NCBI GenBank assembly: GCA_025355545.1
Contig: JANXZN010000267.1
Location: 1 to 38,237 of the forward strand
Reading direction: 5' to 3'
DNA: 38,237 nucleotides
From: Rhizobacter sp.
GTDB taxonomy: Bacteria > Pseudomonadota > Gammaproteobacteria > Burkholderiales > Burkholderiaceae_C
The position numbers and the translations under genes are program-made. Below, in pieces: positions 15,244-25,936 of the stretch; position 1 is the stretch's first letter, and every line of letters starts with the position of its first letter. Under the pieces are notes generated by a model. That model was not told where the DNA came from. It saw nothing but the letters and a program-made list of their open reading frames with translations, and did no database searches.

Positions 15244-16881
15244 TCAGACCTCCCGGCGCTCGGCGTCGCGCTGATCGTGCAAGCGATCGACGTGCGCATC
15301 GTAGGCTTTCAGGAACGCCTTGCCGAACACACCCTGGAAGTCGTCAGCGGCTTCGTTGCGGATGCGGGCGTAGTGCTCGGTGAACAGCTCCCACAAACGC
15401 GCGCCACGGCTCGCCGGGAGCAGGCTTTGCAGCAGCGAACGGTCGCCGAGCTGGCCTTCGAGCGTAGCCGGGTCGAAGCGTTGCAAGCCAGCCTCGAGCA
15501 CCGCCTGCATGCCCGCGACGAACGCGAACTGATGCACGCGCAAATCGTTGTAGGTGTCGCGCATTGCTGGGGCCGCCGCCATAAAGCCGCGGGCCGGCGG
15601 GGCGAGCAGATGCTGCAGCGCCACGTCGACGTTCGGTGAAAACTTCAGCGGGTTGTTGCTTTTCGCGCCAATGGTGGTGACCTCGGCGCGCAACTCGTGC
15701 TTGACGGTGCTGCGGGCGCGCACCAGATCGACGGTGCCGCCCACGGCCTCGCGCAGGAGCTGGCCGATCAACTCCATCAGTTCGGACGTCAGCGCGGGCA
15801 ACTCGAGGGTTGGCGCATTGAGCCCGCGGCGCAATGCTTCGAACAGTGCGCCGCTGTCTTCCGGCCGCGGTATCGCCGATGGTCGTGCAGCGGGCGGGGT
15901 GTGCAGCGGGAGCGGCAGCTCGGCAGGGGCGAGCGCCGGCGCTGCCGTCGTGTGCACCGCGCTGACCGGCACTGCCTCGAGGTTCACGTTTGTGTCCCGC
16001 GACCGCCCGGCGCCATCCGCCGGCAACACGACCTTGGCCGGCGCAGCAGGCTTGATGAACGTCGGCGGAATGAACGGGCGATTCAGGTCCGACAGCTGAT
16101 CGGCCTCGCTCGCCGCGCTGGCCCTCGGTGCGCTTTTCAACGACCGCAGCGGGTCGGCGTCGGCGGCCATGTTCGGCTGCGCCATAGGGGCATCCAGCAC
16201 CGAGTCCTTGAGCGGGTCGCCGCCGCTCACGGGCGAGAGACCGAACAACTGATCGAGCGAGCTCGGCTGCGCCGACGGCGAGTTCAGTCCGGGCACAAGC
16301 TCCGCGGGCGCCGCACCGCCCAGCTCGAGCCCCAAGGCATCGCGTCGCGGCGCCGCACCGGGCGCGACGATACCCGGCGAGCGGGGGGCGAACGGATCCC
16401 AGTCCATCGGGATACCGCCGGCCTGCGGCGCCGCGGCCGGTGCAGCGGACTTGGCCGCGCCACCTTGCCTGACCAACGGGTCGAACGGTGGTCCGCCGGC
16501 CGATGGCATCGCCGTGGCGGGGCCGAGCAGCCCGGCGAAAGGATCGATGGCAGTTGCCGCGCCGGCGCCACCGCCCATCGAGACGCTCAGCTCGTAGCCG
16601 CAGATGGCGAGGCGATCGCCCGCGGCGAGCGGCGCTTCGCGTCCACTGGCGAGCGCTCGCCCATTGAGCGTGATGGGGTTGCTGCCGCGGTCGATGATGG
16701 CAAAGCTGCCGTTCCGGTACACCACCTGCGCCGCCACGCGCGACACCATGCGCTCGGGATCGGGCAAAACCAGCTGGTTCGTCTCGGCACGCCCGATCAA
16801 GCCCCCGAGCTCGTCGAAATGGGCCCGCAGCGTGCCGTCGGCCGGCGTGTCGTTCAAGGCGATGACGGTAAGAGTGATCAC
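15244..16881 (-). CDS. FHA-domain T6SS scaffold protein (Fha/TagH-like)
   Basis: 545 aa from a GTG start at 16881 (first residues ITLTVIALND); no strong ribosome site is seen. Residues about 20-100 form an FHA domain with GRAETNQLVLPDPERMVSR and ITLNGR. The usual His of the SRxH motif is absent (SRVAAQV). The middle about 240 residues are a Pro/Ala/Gly-rich low-complexity linker. The last about 190 residues match the conserved C-terminal domain of T6SS FHA proteins (EALRRGLNAPTLELPALTSE, FMAAAPAMRDTYNDLRVHQF, FGKAFLKAYDAHVDRL). FHA domains bind phospho-threonine. The gene precedes the phosphatase by one base, so the two are probably translationally coupled. Confidence 0.93.
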   Translation of the reverse strand: MITLTVIALNDTPADGTLRAHFDELGGLIGRAETNQLVLPDPERMVSRVAAQVVYRNGSFAIIDRGSNPITLNGRALASGREAPLAAGDRLAICGYELSVSMGGGAGAATAIDPFAGLLGPATAMPSAGGPPFDPLVRQGGAAKSAAPAAAPQAGGIPMDWDPFAPRSPGIVAPGAAPRRDALGLELGGAAPAELVPGLNSPSAQPSSLDQLFGLSPVSGGDPLKDSVLDAPMAQPNMAADADPLRSLKSAPRASAASEADQLSDLNRPFIPPTFIKPAAPAKVVLPADGAGRSRDTNVNLEAVPVSAVHTTAAPALAPAELPLPLHTPPAARPSAIPRPEDSGALFEALRRGLNAPTLELPALTSELMELIGQLLREAVGGTVDLVRARSTVKHELRAEVTTIGAKSNNPLKFSPNVDVALQHLLAPPARGFMAAAPAMRDTYNDLRVHQFAFVAGMQAVLEAGLQRFDPATLEGQLGDRSLLQSLLPASRGARLWELFTEHYARIRNEAADDFQGVFGKAFLKAYDAHVDRLHDQRDAERREV

Positions 16882-16894
16882 GGTGAACAGACTT

Positions 16895-17692
16895 TCATCG
16901 CAACACGTAGAACCGGCCCTCGACCACGGAGAGCTTCAGCGGCAGCGCCAGCGTGTTGCCCGCCTTGTCAGGCATCGTGGTCAGCGCTGCGCGGCCGTCG
17001 CCTCCCAGGCACTCGAGCAGGCGACCACCGGCCAGCGGACGCAATTGCATCTCGTCGAGCATCAAGGGCTGCCACACCAGGCACGACGAAGCATACATCT
17101 GATCCAACCACTCGCTCAGGCGCAGCGCCTCGGACTCGGGGCTGCGCTGGTAGGCGATCGCGAGCTCTTCGGTGCGCAGCCGTGTCGCGGCCATGAAGCT
17201 CTCGGTCTGGCCGCGCGCCAGATCGCGCGCCAGGACGCAGACGAATGCGTGCACCTGTTGCACAAGCGTTGGCGTGGGTTGCGCGACCGGCGCGTCGAGC
17301 CAGCGCCAGCGCGGAAAGCGGATCGGCAATTCGGCATCCTGCACGCGCCGCGCAGGCAGCGTCAAGGGGTCGCCGGCAGCGCAACTCCACTCGAGCCGCG
17401 CCAGCGTCCGTGCCTGGGCTTCATCGATCGCATGGTCCATGCGCGGCAGCAACAGGTGCAGCTGCGCGACCATCGCGTGCGGCGCGGTCCCCAACAACGC
17501 AGCCGCACCGGGAGCGCCGCCATCCGGCCCGACCACCAGCTCGAGCCGATTGGTGCCCACCAGCGCCGCCTCGTGCACGGGCACGACCGACGACGGCGTC
17601 AGCGGCGTCACGCGCGCCACCGGCAGGCCGTTCAGCCAGGCCTCGGCGGTGCATCCCTGGCCGTCGAGCTTGATGACCATCAAGCGTTCCAT
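16895..17692 (-). CDS. Unrecognised 265-aa protein coupled to the 580-aa gene
   Basis: Its ATG (17692-17690) shares one base with the stop of the preceding 580-aa gene (TGATG), so the pair is translationally coupled; the longer ORF in the track is a shadow. The N-terminal 60 residues read like a beta-sandwich (AEAWLNGLPVARVTPLT, VPVHEAALVGTNRLELVVG), vaguely resembling galactose-binding-like folds. The C-terminal 150 residues are mainly helical with ALRLSEWLDQMYASSCLVWQ. There is no signal peptide or membrane segment. It lies between the vgrG-DUF4123 group and fha. I do not recognise the family. It could be a partner of the 580-aa protein (for example stabiliser or immunity) or a structural accessory of this T6SS subtype. 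Confidence 0.85.
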   Translation of the reverse strand: MERLMVIKLDGQGCTAEAWLNGLPVARVTPLTPSSVVPVHEAALVGTNRLELVVGPDGGAPGAAALLGTAPHAMVAQLHLLLPRMDHAIDEAQARTLARLEWSCAAGDPLTLPARRVQDAELPIRFPRWRWLDAPVAQPTPTLVQQVHAFVCVLARDLARGQTESFMAATRLRTEELAIAYQRSPESEALRLSEWLDQMYASSCLVWQPLMLDEMQLRPLAGGRLLECLGGDGRAALTTMPDKAGNTLALPLKLSVVEGRFYVLR

Positions 17693-19434
17693 CAGCACAG
17701 GCTCCAATCGACGAGTGCCTGCGCCGGCAGCAAGGGTTGCTGCAGCATCTGCACACCGAGCAGCGGATCGACGAGGCGCAGTTGCGCAAGCACAGGCTCG
17801 ACGCCGAGGCGCACGAACCAGCGCAGCCCCGGACCGTCGGGTCGCTGCTCGAGGCCGACGGCACCGCTGATCGCGCCCTTCAGCCATCCGCAGGACGCGA
17901 GGACGGCGAGGCCGGCATCGGCGAGTGGTTGCACGGCCAGCTGAAAGACCTGCCGCACAGGACGCTGAAGTTTGGCAGCGACGGCGAACAACGCAGCGTC
18001 CTCGGGCCCGCGCTGCCACGCTCCGGTCAGCGCGGCGCTGCCGTCGGTGGACAGCGTCAGGAGCGAGCGCGAACCGCCACGCGCAAAGGCACCCGTGAAA
18101 CGCAGGCCGAGCCGGCACGCGACAAGGTCCAGCAGCCCCTCCAGCCGCATGTAGGGCGGCGCGGCGATGCCGCTCGGTCCTTCGGCCCAGCCCCAGGTGA
18201 TGCCGGCGCTCCCGACGAGCAATGCCGCGTCGACATCGAGCTTGCCATCGCTGACGCCGCTCTCCCGCTCCCACGCCGTCAGTAGGCGCGCGACGCCCTG
18301 CTGCAGCTGCATGTCGAGATCGTGAAACCCGCGCAGCCAGGTCGATGAATCCTCGAGCTGGCCGTCGGCCTCGCGACGGCAGCGCGCGGGCGCGATGGCC
18401 GGCGGCGCGTCCGCCGGAAGCTGCCAGGCGGCGACCGGCTCGCGCCGCCAGGCGATCAGGTGCTGCATGGCATCGTAGGCGGCGAGCGTGGTCGAGAGTT
18501 CGGCCATCGGCACACCACGCGCACGCAAGCCGCAACTGGCCACGGTCAGCATCGAGTAGTGGGGCGAATCCTCCGCACCCATGCATGGTGGCAGCGTGTC
18601 GCTCTCAACGTCCGCCGCGTGGGCGTGAACCGTGAACGTGGTGTCGACCGCCATGTCGCCGCGCAACGATCTTGGACCCGACGGGTCCAGCCATTGCACC
18701 AGCGGGTGCAGCAGCGGATCGCAGCGATGTTCCGTCTTCACGCGAACGCGCAGCTTGGCAGCCGTATCACCCGTGGCCGGGCGGCTGAGCAGCGTGACTT
18801 GGCCTGGAAGGCGCGGCGCGGCGTCGGCCAGCGCGTCGTGCACCAACGTCACGCTGCTGACCTGCGGCGCGCAGGCTTCGCGCCGCCAGGAGCCGCCTTG
18901 CGCGGTGTAGTGCTGGCGCCATGGGGCATCGACCAGCCGCAATTCGATCGCGTCGACATCGCAGGCCGCGCCGAGCCGGATGCGCTCGCGCGGCAGCAGG
19001 CTCGCGAGCGTGCCCGCGCCGGCGAGCTGGTCGTCGAGCTGTCGCAGCGCGATGGCGAAATCGGAGGGCGCGGGCTGACCCGCCTGTGCCGCGCTGCGAA
19101 GCTGTTCGAGCACGCGCACGCAAAGCTGATAGGCCTTGGCGCCCTGGCTGCGCTTGCCGTCGGTGAGGATGGCGGCAGCCCAGGGCTGGTGCGATTCGAA
19201 TTCGGCGCCGCAGGCGACCCAGCAGGCGAGAAGACGTGCGGCGCACAGCATGTGAGTCAGACCGTAGGCGGCCGCACGCACGGCACCGTACTCGACGAAC
19301 TCGTTCCAGCGTTCGCCGAGGCGGCCACGGGCCTCGGCGAAGGTGATCGCCAGCGCGTCGCCGATGCGCCGCAGGTCACGGCCTCGCTGCAGCGCGCTCA
19401 GGCGCGCGGCCTGCTCGGGGCTCAGCGACCACAT
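17692..19434 (-). CDS. Unrecognised 580-aa protein downstream of DUF4123 adaptor
   Basis: ATG 19434 lies 13 bases after the DUF4123 stop. Residues about 1-115 are helical (LSPEQAARLSALQRGRDLRR, EYGAVRAAAYGLTHMLCAAR, HQPWAAAILTDGKR). From memory this resembles a helical domain found in proteins encoded next to DUF4123 genes: a Q..RL opening, a YG motif, then PWA..IL.D. Residues about 160-330 look beta-rich with conserved-looking HRCDPLLHPLVQWLDPSG. Residues 330-580 mix helices and strands, with a Gly-rich patch (GSAGITWGWAEGPSGIA). No export signal or known toxin motif is seen. Position after vgrG and an adaptor is the classic effector slot, but the gene is embedded in the structural operon before fha, so an accessory structural role is equally possible. 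Confidence 0.85.
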   Translation of the reverse strand: MWSLSPEQAARLSALQRGRDLRRIGDALAITFAEARGRLGERWNEFVEYGAVRAAAYGLTHMLCAARLLACWVACGAEFESHQPWAAAILTDGKRSQGAKAYQLCVRVLEQLRSAAQAGQPAPSDFAIALRQLDDQLAGAGTLASLLPRERIRLGAACDVDAIELRLVDAPWRQHYTAQGGSWRREACAPQVSSVTLVHDALADAAPRLPGQVTLLSRPATGDTAAKLRVRVKTEHRCDPLLHPLVQWLDPSGPRSLRGDMAVDTTFTVHAHAADVESDTLPPCMGAEDSPHYSMLTVASCGLRARGVPMAELSTTLAAYDAMQHLIAWRREPVAAWQLPADAPPAIAPARCRREADGQLEDSSTWLRGFHDLDMQLQQGVARLLTAWERESGVSDGKLDVDAALLVGSAGITWGWAEGPSGIAAPPYMRLEGLLDLVACRLGLRFTGAFARGGSRSLLTLSTDGSAALTGAWQRGPEDAALFAVAAKLQRPVRQVFQLAVQPLADAGLAVLASCGWLKGAISGAVGLEQRPDGPGLRWFVRLGVEPVLAQLRLVDPLLGVQMLQQPLLPAQALVDWSLC

Positions 19435-19447
19435 GGCGCTGGGGCCC

Positions 19448-20011
19448 TCATGCCACGCCGTTGGCCTGGCGCACCAGGCCTGCGCCGCTCACCGACCAAC
19501 GCGTCCAGCGGTCTGCGCTCATCGTCACCAGCGTGTCGAACCCCGCATATACGCGCTGGAGCTGGTCGGGCGCAGCCACCGGCAACAAGGCTTCCATCAC
19601 GTCCGGGTCCATCCAGTCGATGCGGATCGCCTGGCCGTTGGGCAGCTGCGCCTTGCACAGCGCCCGGGCATGGGATCGCATCGCCAGGAACGGCAGCCGG
19701 CTCTGGGCGATCGCGCCCCAGTCGGCGAAGCTCGCGGCGGCCTCGAAAAGCAGCCAGTCGGTGAACACCGACTGGCGCTTCAAGGTCACCAGCACCGGTG
19801 CCGCGGCGCGCTCGGCGGCGTCGAGTTCGCCGGTCCACAGGCCGTCCCAGTCGTCGACGCCGCCCTGCGCGATCCGCTCGCGCAAGCCCGGCACTTTCGC
19901 AGTCACCACCACTGCGTACACACGCTGCTGCGCGTCGCCCCAGAGCGACTCGCGCTGCTGTTCCGCGGACAGCGTGTTCAAGGGTTGGGGTTCGCGCGTC
20001 GTCGTCGCCAT
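19448..20011 (-). CDS. DUF4123 effector-chaperone/adaptor protein
   Basis: 187 aa. It has the DUF4123 pattern: QQRVYAVVVTAKVPGL near the N-terminus, an aromatic WDGLWTGELDAAERAAAPVL block, FADWGAIAQSRLPFLAMRSH, then QLPNGQAIRIDWMDPDVMEALLP. DUF4123 proteins (TEC/Tap-1 type) load specific effectors onto a cognate VgrG. Its start shares one base with the vgrG stop (TGATG), which supports a dedicated pairing with that VgrG. The gene that follows (580 aa) is therefore the first candidate client. Confidence 0.9.
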   Translation of the reverse strand: MATTTREPQPLNTLSAEQQRESLWGDAQQRVYAVVVTAKVPGLRERIAQGGVDDWDGLWTGELDAAERAAAPVLVTLKRQSVFTDWLLFEAAASFADWGAIAQSRLPFLAMRSHARALCKAQLPNGQAIRIDWMDPDVMEALLPVAAPDQLQRVYAGFDTLVTMSADRWTRWSVSGAGLVRQANGVA

Positions 20012-22086
20012 CAGGGCAATGGGTCTTTCTTGTGCACGATCTGGGCAGGCGCCTGCGGCGCGGTGGGACTGGCCTTCGCGGCGCTGCTGGCGCTGCCGCC
20101 CGATCCGCCCGAGTTGTTCTTCACCATCGGGCCGACGATCGACACGCCCGACGGATCGAGCGTGATGAAGGTGCCACCCACCTTGATCGAAAGCGACATG
20201 CCACCGTCGATCACCACGCCGCTGGCGGCCTTGATGTGCACCGAGCCCGCCGAACTGATCGTCAACGACCCGCCGGCATCGACGTCCATCGCGCCGCCGG
20301 AGGTGACGGCCAGCGTGGCGCCGCTCTTGATGTCGAGCGCCCCGTCGACCTTCAGTCCCGTGGCGCCCACCACGGCCATGTTCAGATCGCCCAGCACCTT
20401 GACACTGGCATCGGTGCCGATCTCGAGCTTGGCGGCCTTGCCAATCTTCAGGTCGTAGGCCTCGCCCACGGATGCGGTGTGGTTCTTGCCGATCTCGACC
20501 TGGTTGTTCCGGACCACCTCGTCGGTGGCGTCATGCTTGACGAAGCGGTGGAAGTCCTTCTCGGCCTGCAGCCACACATATTCACTGCCCGTCTTGTCGT
20601 CGAAGCGCAGCTCGTTGAAGTTGGCCGCGCCGCCGCCGCTGCTCGAATGCGAGCGGATGCCGCTGACGGTGGACTGCGCCGGCAGCGCGTAGGCCGGCAG
20701 GTTGTCACCGTTGTACACGCTGCCGGTGATCAGCGGGCGGTCGGGGTTGCCTTCGAGGAAGCTGACGACCACCTCGTCGCCGATGCGCGGGTGGCCGATC
20801 ATACCGTAGCCCTTGCTCGCCCACGGCGTCGCGACTCGGACGAAGCAGGTGTCCTGCTCGTTCTTCTTGCCGACACGGTCCCAGCGAAAATGCAGCTTCA
20901 CGCGGCCGAGCTTGTCGACGTGGATCTCGCGGCCGGCGGGCCCGACGACCACCGCCGTCTGCGGCCCGTTCACGATCGGCTTGGCGGTCAGCGCTTCGGT
21001 GGCAAACGGCGCTGACTGCGGTACCAGCTGCACGCGCGCCGAGAAGCCGAAGCCGCGCGTGGCGTCGGTTGCCTCCTGGTCGCCGACGTCGACTTCGAAC
21101 GTCACGCCGGTCACGAGATAGGCGCCGGCGTGTTGCGGGTGGTCCGAGAAGTTGAACGTCATGCCCGGGCTGATGGAGCGACAGGGCGTGACGGCGCTGG
21201 CGACCAGGTGGCCGCTCTCGAAGCGGTTGACCTCGAGCTTGGCCTTGGCCGCGCCTTCCGGCGCGTTCTTGCTGTCGCCGGGATAGGCGAAGGTGCCTGG
21301 CCAGTCGTAGGCCTCGAGGTCGCCGGGTTTCGGATAGCTCACCGTGCGCTGGTCGCTCTTGAGCAGGGGGGTCGCAGGCGACTCGTGGTCGTAGTCGTCG
21401 TGCGTGAACTTCATCGAGCGCAGCTGCTGCTTGTAGCGCCAATCGGTGATGATGTCCTCGCGCGTGTGGTCGTCCTTCTGCACATGCGACCAGGCCAGCG
21501 TGCGTTCGGGCAGCGCGACGTGTGCACTGGCCGCGTTGCACAACACCAACGTGTGCTGGCCGTCGACATGGGTGAAGTGGTACCACAGTCCTTCTTCCTC
21601 CATCAGACGGCTGACGAAGTTGAAGTCGCTCTCACGGTACTGGACGCAATACGGCCGTGTGCGCAGCGTGCCACTGAGCTTGGTGGCATCGACATTGGCG
21701 CTGCTGTAGTCGGCAAACACCGCTTCGATGACCTGCAACGCGGTCTTGTCCTGGAAGATGCGGCAGTCGGCGCCGAGCGTAAGATGCCACAGCCAGGGCC
21801 GCAGCTCGATGCGGTAGAGATCGTAGCGTCCGACCGCGCCGCCGAGATCGACGGCGGTGATCCAGCCGTTGATGAACCGGAACTGGTCGTGCGCGCGCTG
21901 GATTTTCACCGTGGCCTGGGTGCCGAGCAAGTCCTTCGCGACGATCGGGTCGAGGCGCTGGGCGCGCATCAATTCGAGCCGGTAGGACGAAAGCCGGCCG
22001 AGTTCCTCGAAGGCCTGCAGGCGCCGGAACACCAGCGCGTCCTCGCCGAGGACGCACTTGAACCAGGCTTCGTTGGTGACGGCCAT
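20011..22086 (-). CDS. vgrG: VgrG (TssI) spike protein
   Basis: ATG 22086 starts 14 bases after tssH and gives a 691-aa product beginning MAVTNEAWFKC; the longer ORF runs back into tssH. The gp27-like part carries RTRPYCVQYRESDFNFVSRL followed by MEEEGLWYHF, a VgrG signature. The gp5 OB-fold has WASKGYGMIGHPRIGDEVVV and GNPDRPLITGSVYNGDN. It is followed by FNELRFDDKTGSE and a repetitive Val/Gly-rich beta-helix needle of about 130 residues (LKVDGALDIKSGATLAVTSG). The C-terminus is a Gly/Ser/Ala/Pro tail ending KKDPLP, with no effector domain. VgrG trimers cap the Hcp tube and carry the PAAR-like tip. Confidence 0.96.
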   Translation of the reverse strand: MAVTNEAWFKCVLGEDALVFRRLQAFEELGRLSSYRLELMRAQRLDPIVAKDLLGTQATVKIQRAHDQFRFINGWITAVDLGGAVGRYDLYRIELRPWLWHLTLGADCRIFQDKTALQVIEAVFADYSSANVDATKLSGTLRTRPYCVQYRESDFNFVSRLMEEEGLWYHFTHVDGQHTLVLCNAASAHVALPERTLAWSHVQKDDHTREDIITDWRYKQQLRSMKFTHDDYDHESPATPLLKSDQRTVSYPKPGDLEAYDWPGTFAYPGDSKNAPEGAAKAKLEVNRFESGHLVASAVTPCRSISPGMTFNFSDHPQHAGAYLVTGVTFEVDVGDQEATDATRGFGFSARVQLVPQSAPFATEALTAKPIVNGPQTAVVVGPAGREIHVDKLGRVKLHFRWDRVGKKNEQDTCFVRVATPWASKGYGMIGHPRIGDEVVVSFLEGNPDRPLITGSVYNGDNLPAYALPAQSTVSGIRSHSSSGGGAANFNELRFDDKTGSEYVWLQAEKDFHRFVKHDATDEVVRNNQVEIGKNHTASVGEAYDLKIGKAAKLEIGTDASVKVLGDLNMAVVGATGLKVDGALDIKSGATLAVTSGGAMDVDAGGSLTISSAGSVHIKAASGVVIDGGMSLSIKVGGTFITLDPSGVSIVGPMVKNNSGGSGGSASSAAKASPTAPQAPAQIVHKKDPLP

Positions 22087-22100
22087 GGCGTTGACAAGCC

Positions 22101-24791
<2,691 letters not shown>

Positions 24792-24809
24792 GGTTCTACG
24801 TCCTGGTCG

Positions 24810-25934
24810 TCATGCGTGCCCTGGCGCGCCTTGCAGCGGCCATGGCGAGAAGTCGGCCTGGCCCGGCAGCGTGCTCGGCGCCACGCGTGCCGCGCGCGAG
24901 CGCTCGACGTCGATGCACAGATCGTCGGCGTCGCCGGCGCGCTGAAAGCGACCGAGCCAGGCGCCATGGCCCATGCCCATTTGACGCGCGCCGAGTCGAA
25001 ATCTCGGCACCTCGGCGCACAACAGGATGAGCTTCAGGTCCCACGCGAACTCGATCCCGACCCAGCTGCGCACCAGCGCCTGCAAGCGCGGCAGGTCGTC
25101 GCCACCGGGCAGGAAGCGCCGGTACTGATCGAGCCGCAACGGGCCCATCACGATGCGGAACTTGTGCTGCACGTCCCAGACGCTGCTGCCCAGCACCGCG
25201 CTTCGGCCGAGTACCGCACCGCCGCGCCGTCCGAGGCGGCTGCGCTCGTCTTTGGCGAGCGGCATCCAATGGCCGCACCACTGTTCGATGACCACCGGCA
25301 CGTCGAACTCGCTGCGGCACCACGCCAGCAGCCCGTCGGCGTCACGGGTCTGTCGCGACAGTCGGCCCACGAAGTGCAGCTTACTGGTATCGGGCAGCGC
25401 GTCCCGGTCCTGCAGGCTCGGCAGACCGATGCCGATCAGCGCCCCGAGCCGGTTGAAGTTCGCCTTGTTGCCGGGCCGGTCCAGGTTCACCGTCGGTTGC
25501 GCCTCGGCCCACGCGCGATAGAACATCAGCGCGAAGCGGTGTGTCAGCATGTCGAGAAAGCGCTGCAGCGTGACGTCGCCGTGGTGGGTGGCGCGCTCGC
25601 GCGCGTACTCGGTGATGTGCAGCGGCAGTGCGCCGTTCGGGCCGAGCATGCCGAACAGGCGCTGCAGTAAGCGGGGCGGGGCCCCCTCCGGCCGCTCCAG
25701 GCTGTGCAGCGACGCCGGCGCGAAATCAAGCTCGGCCGGCTGCGCGACGCGTAGCGGCTCGTCCTTCGGGCGCAGCGCTTCGCCCAGCGGCGGCAGCTGC
25801 GGATGCGCGCTCGCGACGCGGCGCATGGCCTGATAGAAGTCGAACCTGTACGCCGCCGACGCGACGCGCGACAACCAGGCCTCGTAGGCTTGACGACGAA
25901 GTTCGGCAGTGATCTCGGGCGGCGACGTGGACAT
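24810..25934 (-). CDS. tssG: TssG baseplate protein
   Basis: The ATG at 25934 gives 374 aa; a TTG at 25940 that overlaps the tssF stop is the alternative start used by the ORF track. Family features: RFDFYQAMRRVASAHP near the N-terminus, ELDFAPASLHSLER, LLQRLFGMLGPNGALPLHI, TEYARERATHHGDVTLQRFLDMLTHRFALMFYRAW, and a C-terminal WVGIEFAWDLKLIL with GQMGMG-type sequence (GARQMGMGHGAWLG). TssG pairs with two TssF and TssE to form baseplate wedges. Genes tssE, tssF, tssG and tssH are consecutive with overlaps or short gaps. Confidence 0.95.
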   Translation of the reverse strand: MSTSPPEITAELRRQAYEAWLSRVASAAYRFDFYQAMRRVASAHPQLPPLGEALRPKDEPLRVAQPAELDFAPASLHSLERPEGAPPRLLQRLFGMLGPNGALPLHITEYARERATHHGDVTLQRFLDMLTHRFALMFYRAWAEAQPTVNLDRPGNKANFNRLGALIGIGLPSLQDRDALPDTSKLHFVGRLSRQTRDADGLLAWCRSEFDVPVVIEQWCGHWMPLAKDERSRLGRRGGAVLGRSAVLGSSVWDVQHKFRIVMGPLRLDQYRRFLPGGDDLPRLQALVRSWVGIEFAWDLKLILLCAEVPRFRLGARQMGMGHGAWLGRFQRAGDADDLCIDVERSRAARVAPSTLPGQADFSPWPLQGAPGHA

Positions 25935-25936
25935 GG

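Noticed and set aside
16895-18586. 563-aa continuous ORF covering the 265-aa gene and part of the 580-aa gene
   Set aside because: Only the part from 17692 onward reads as normal protein; upstream it is an Arg-rich shadow of the 580-aa gene.
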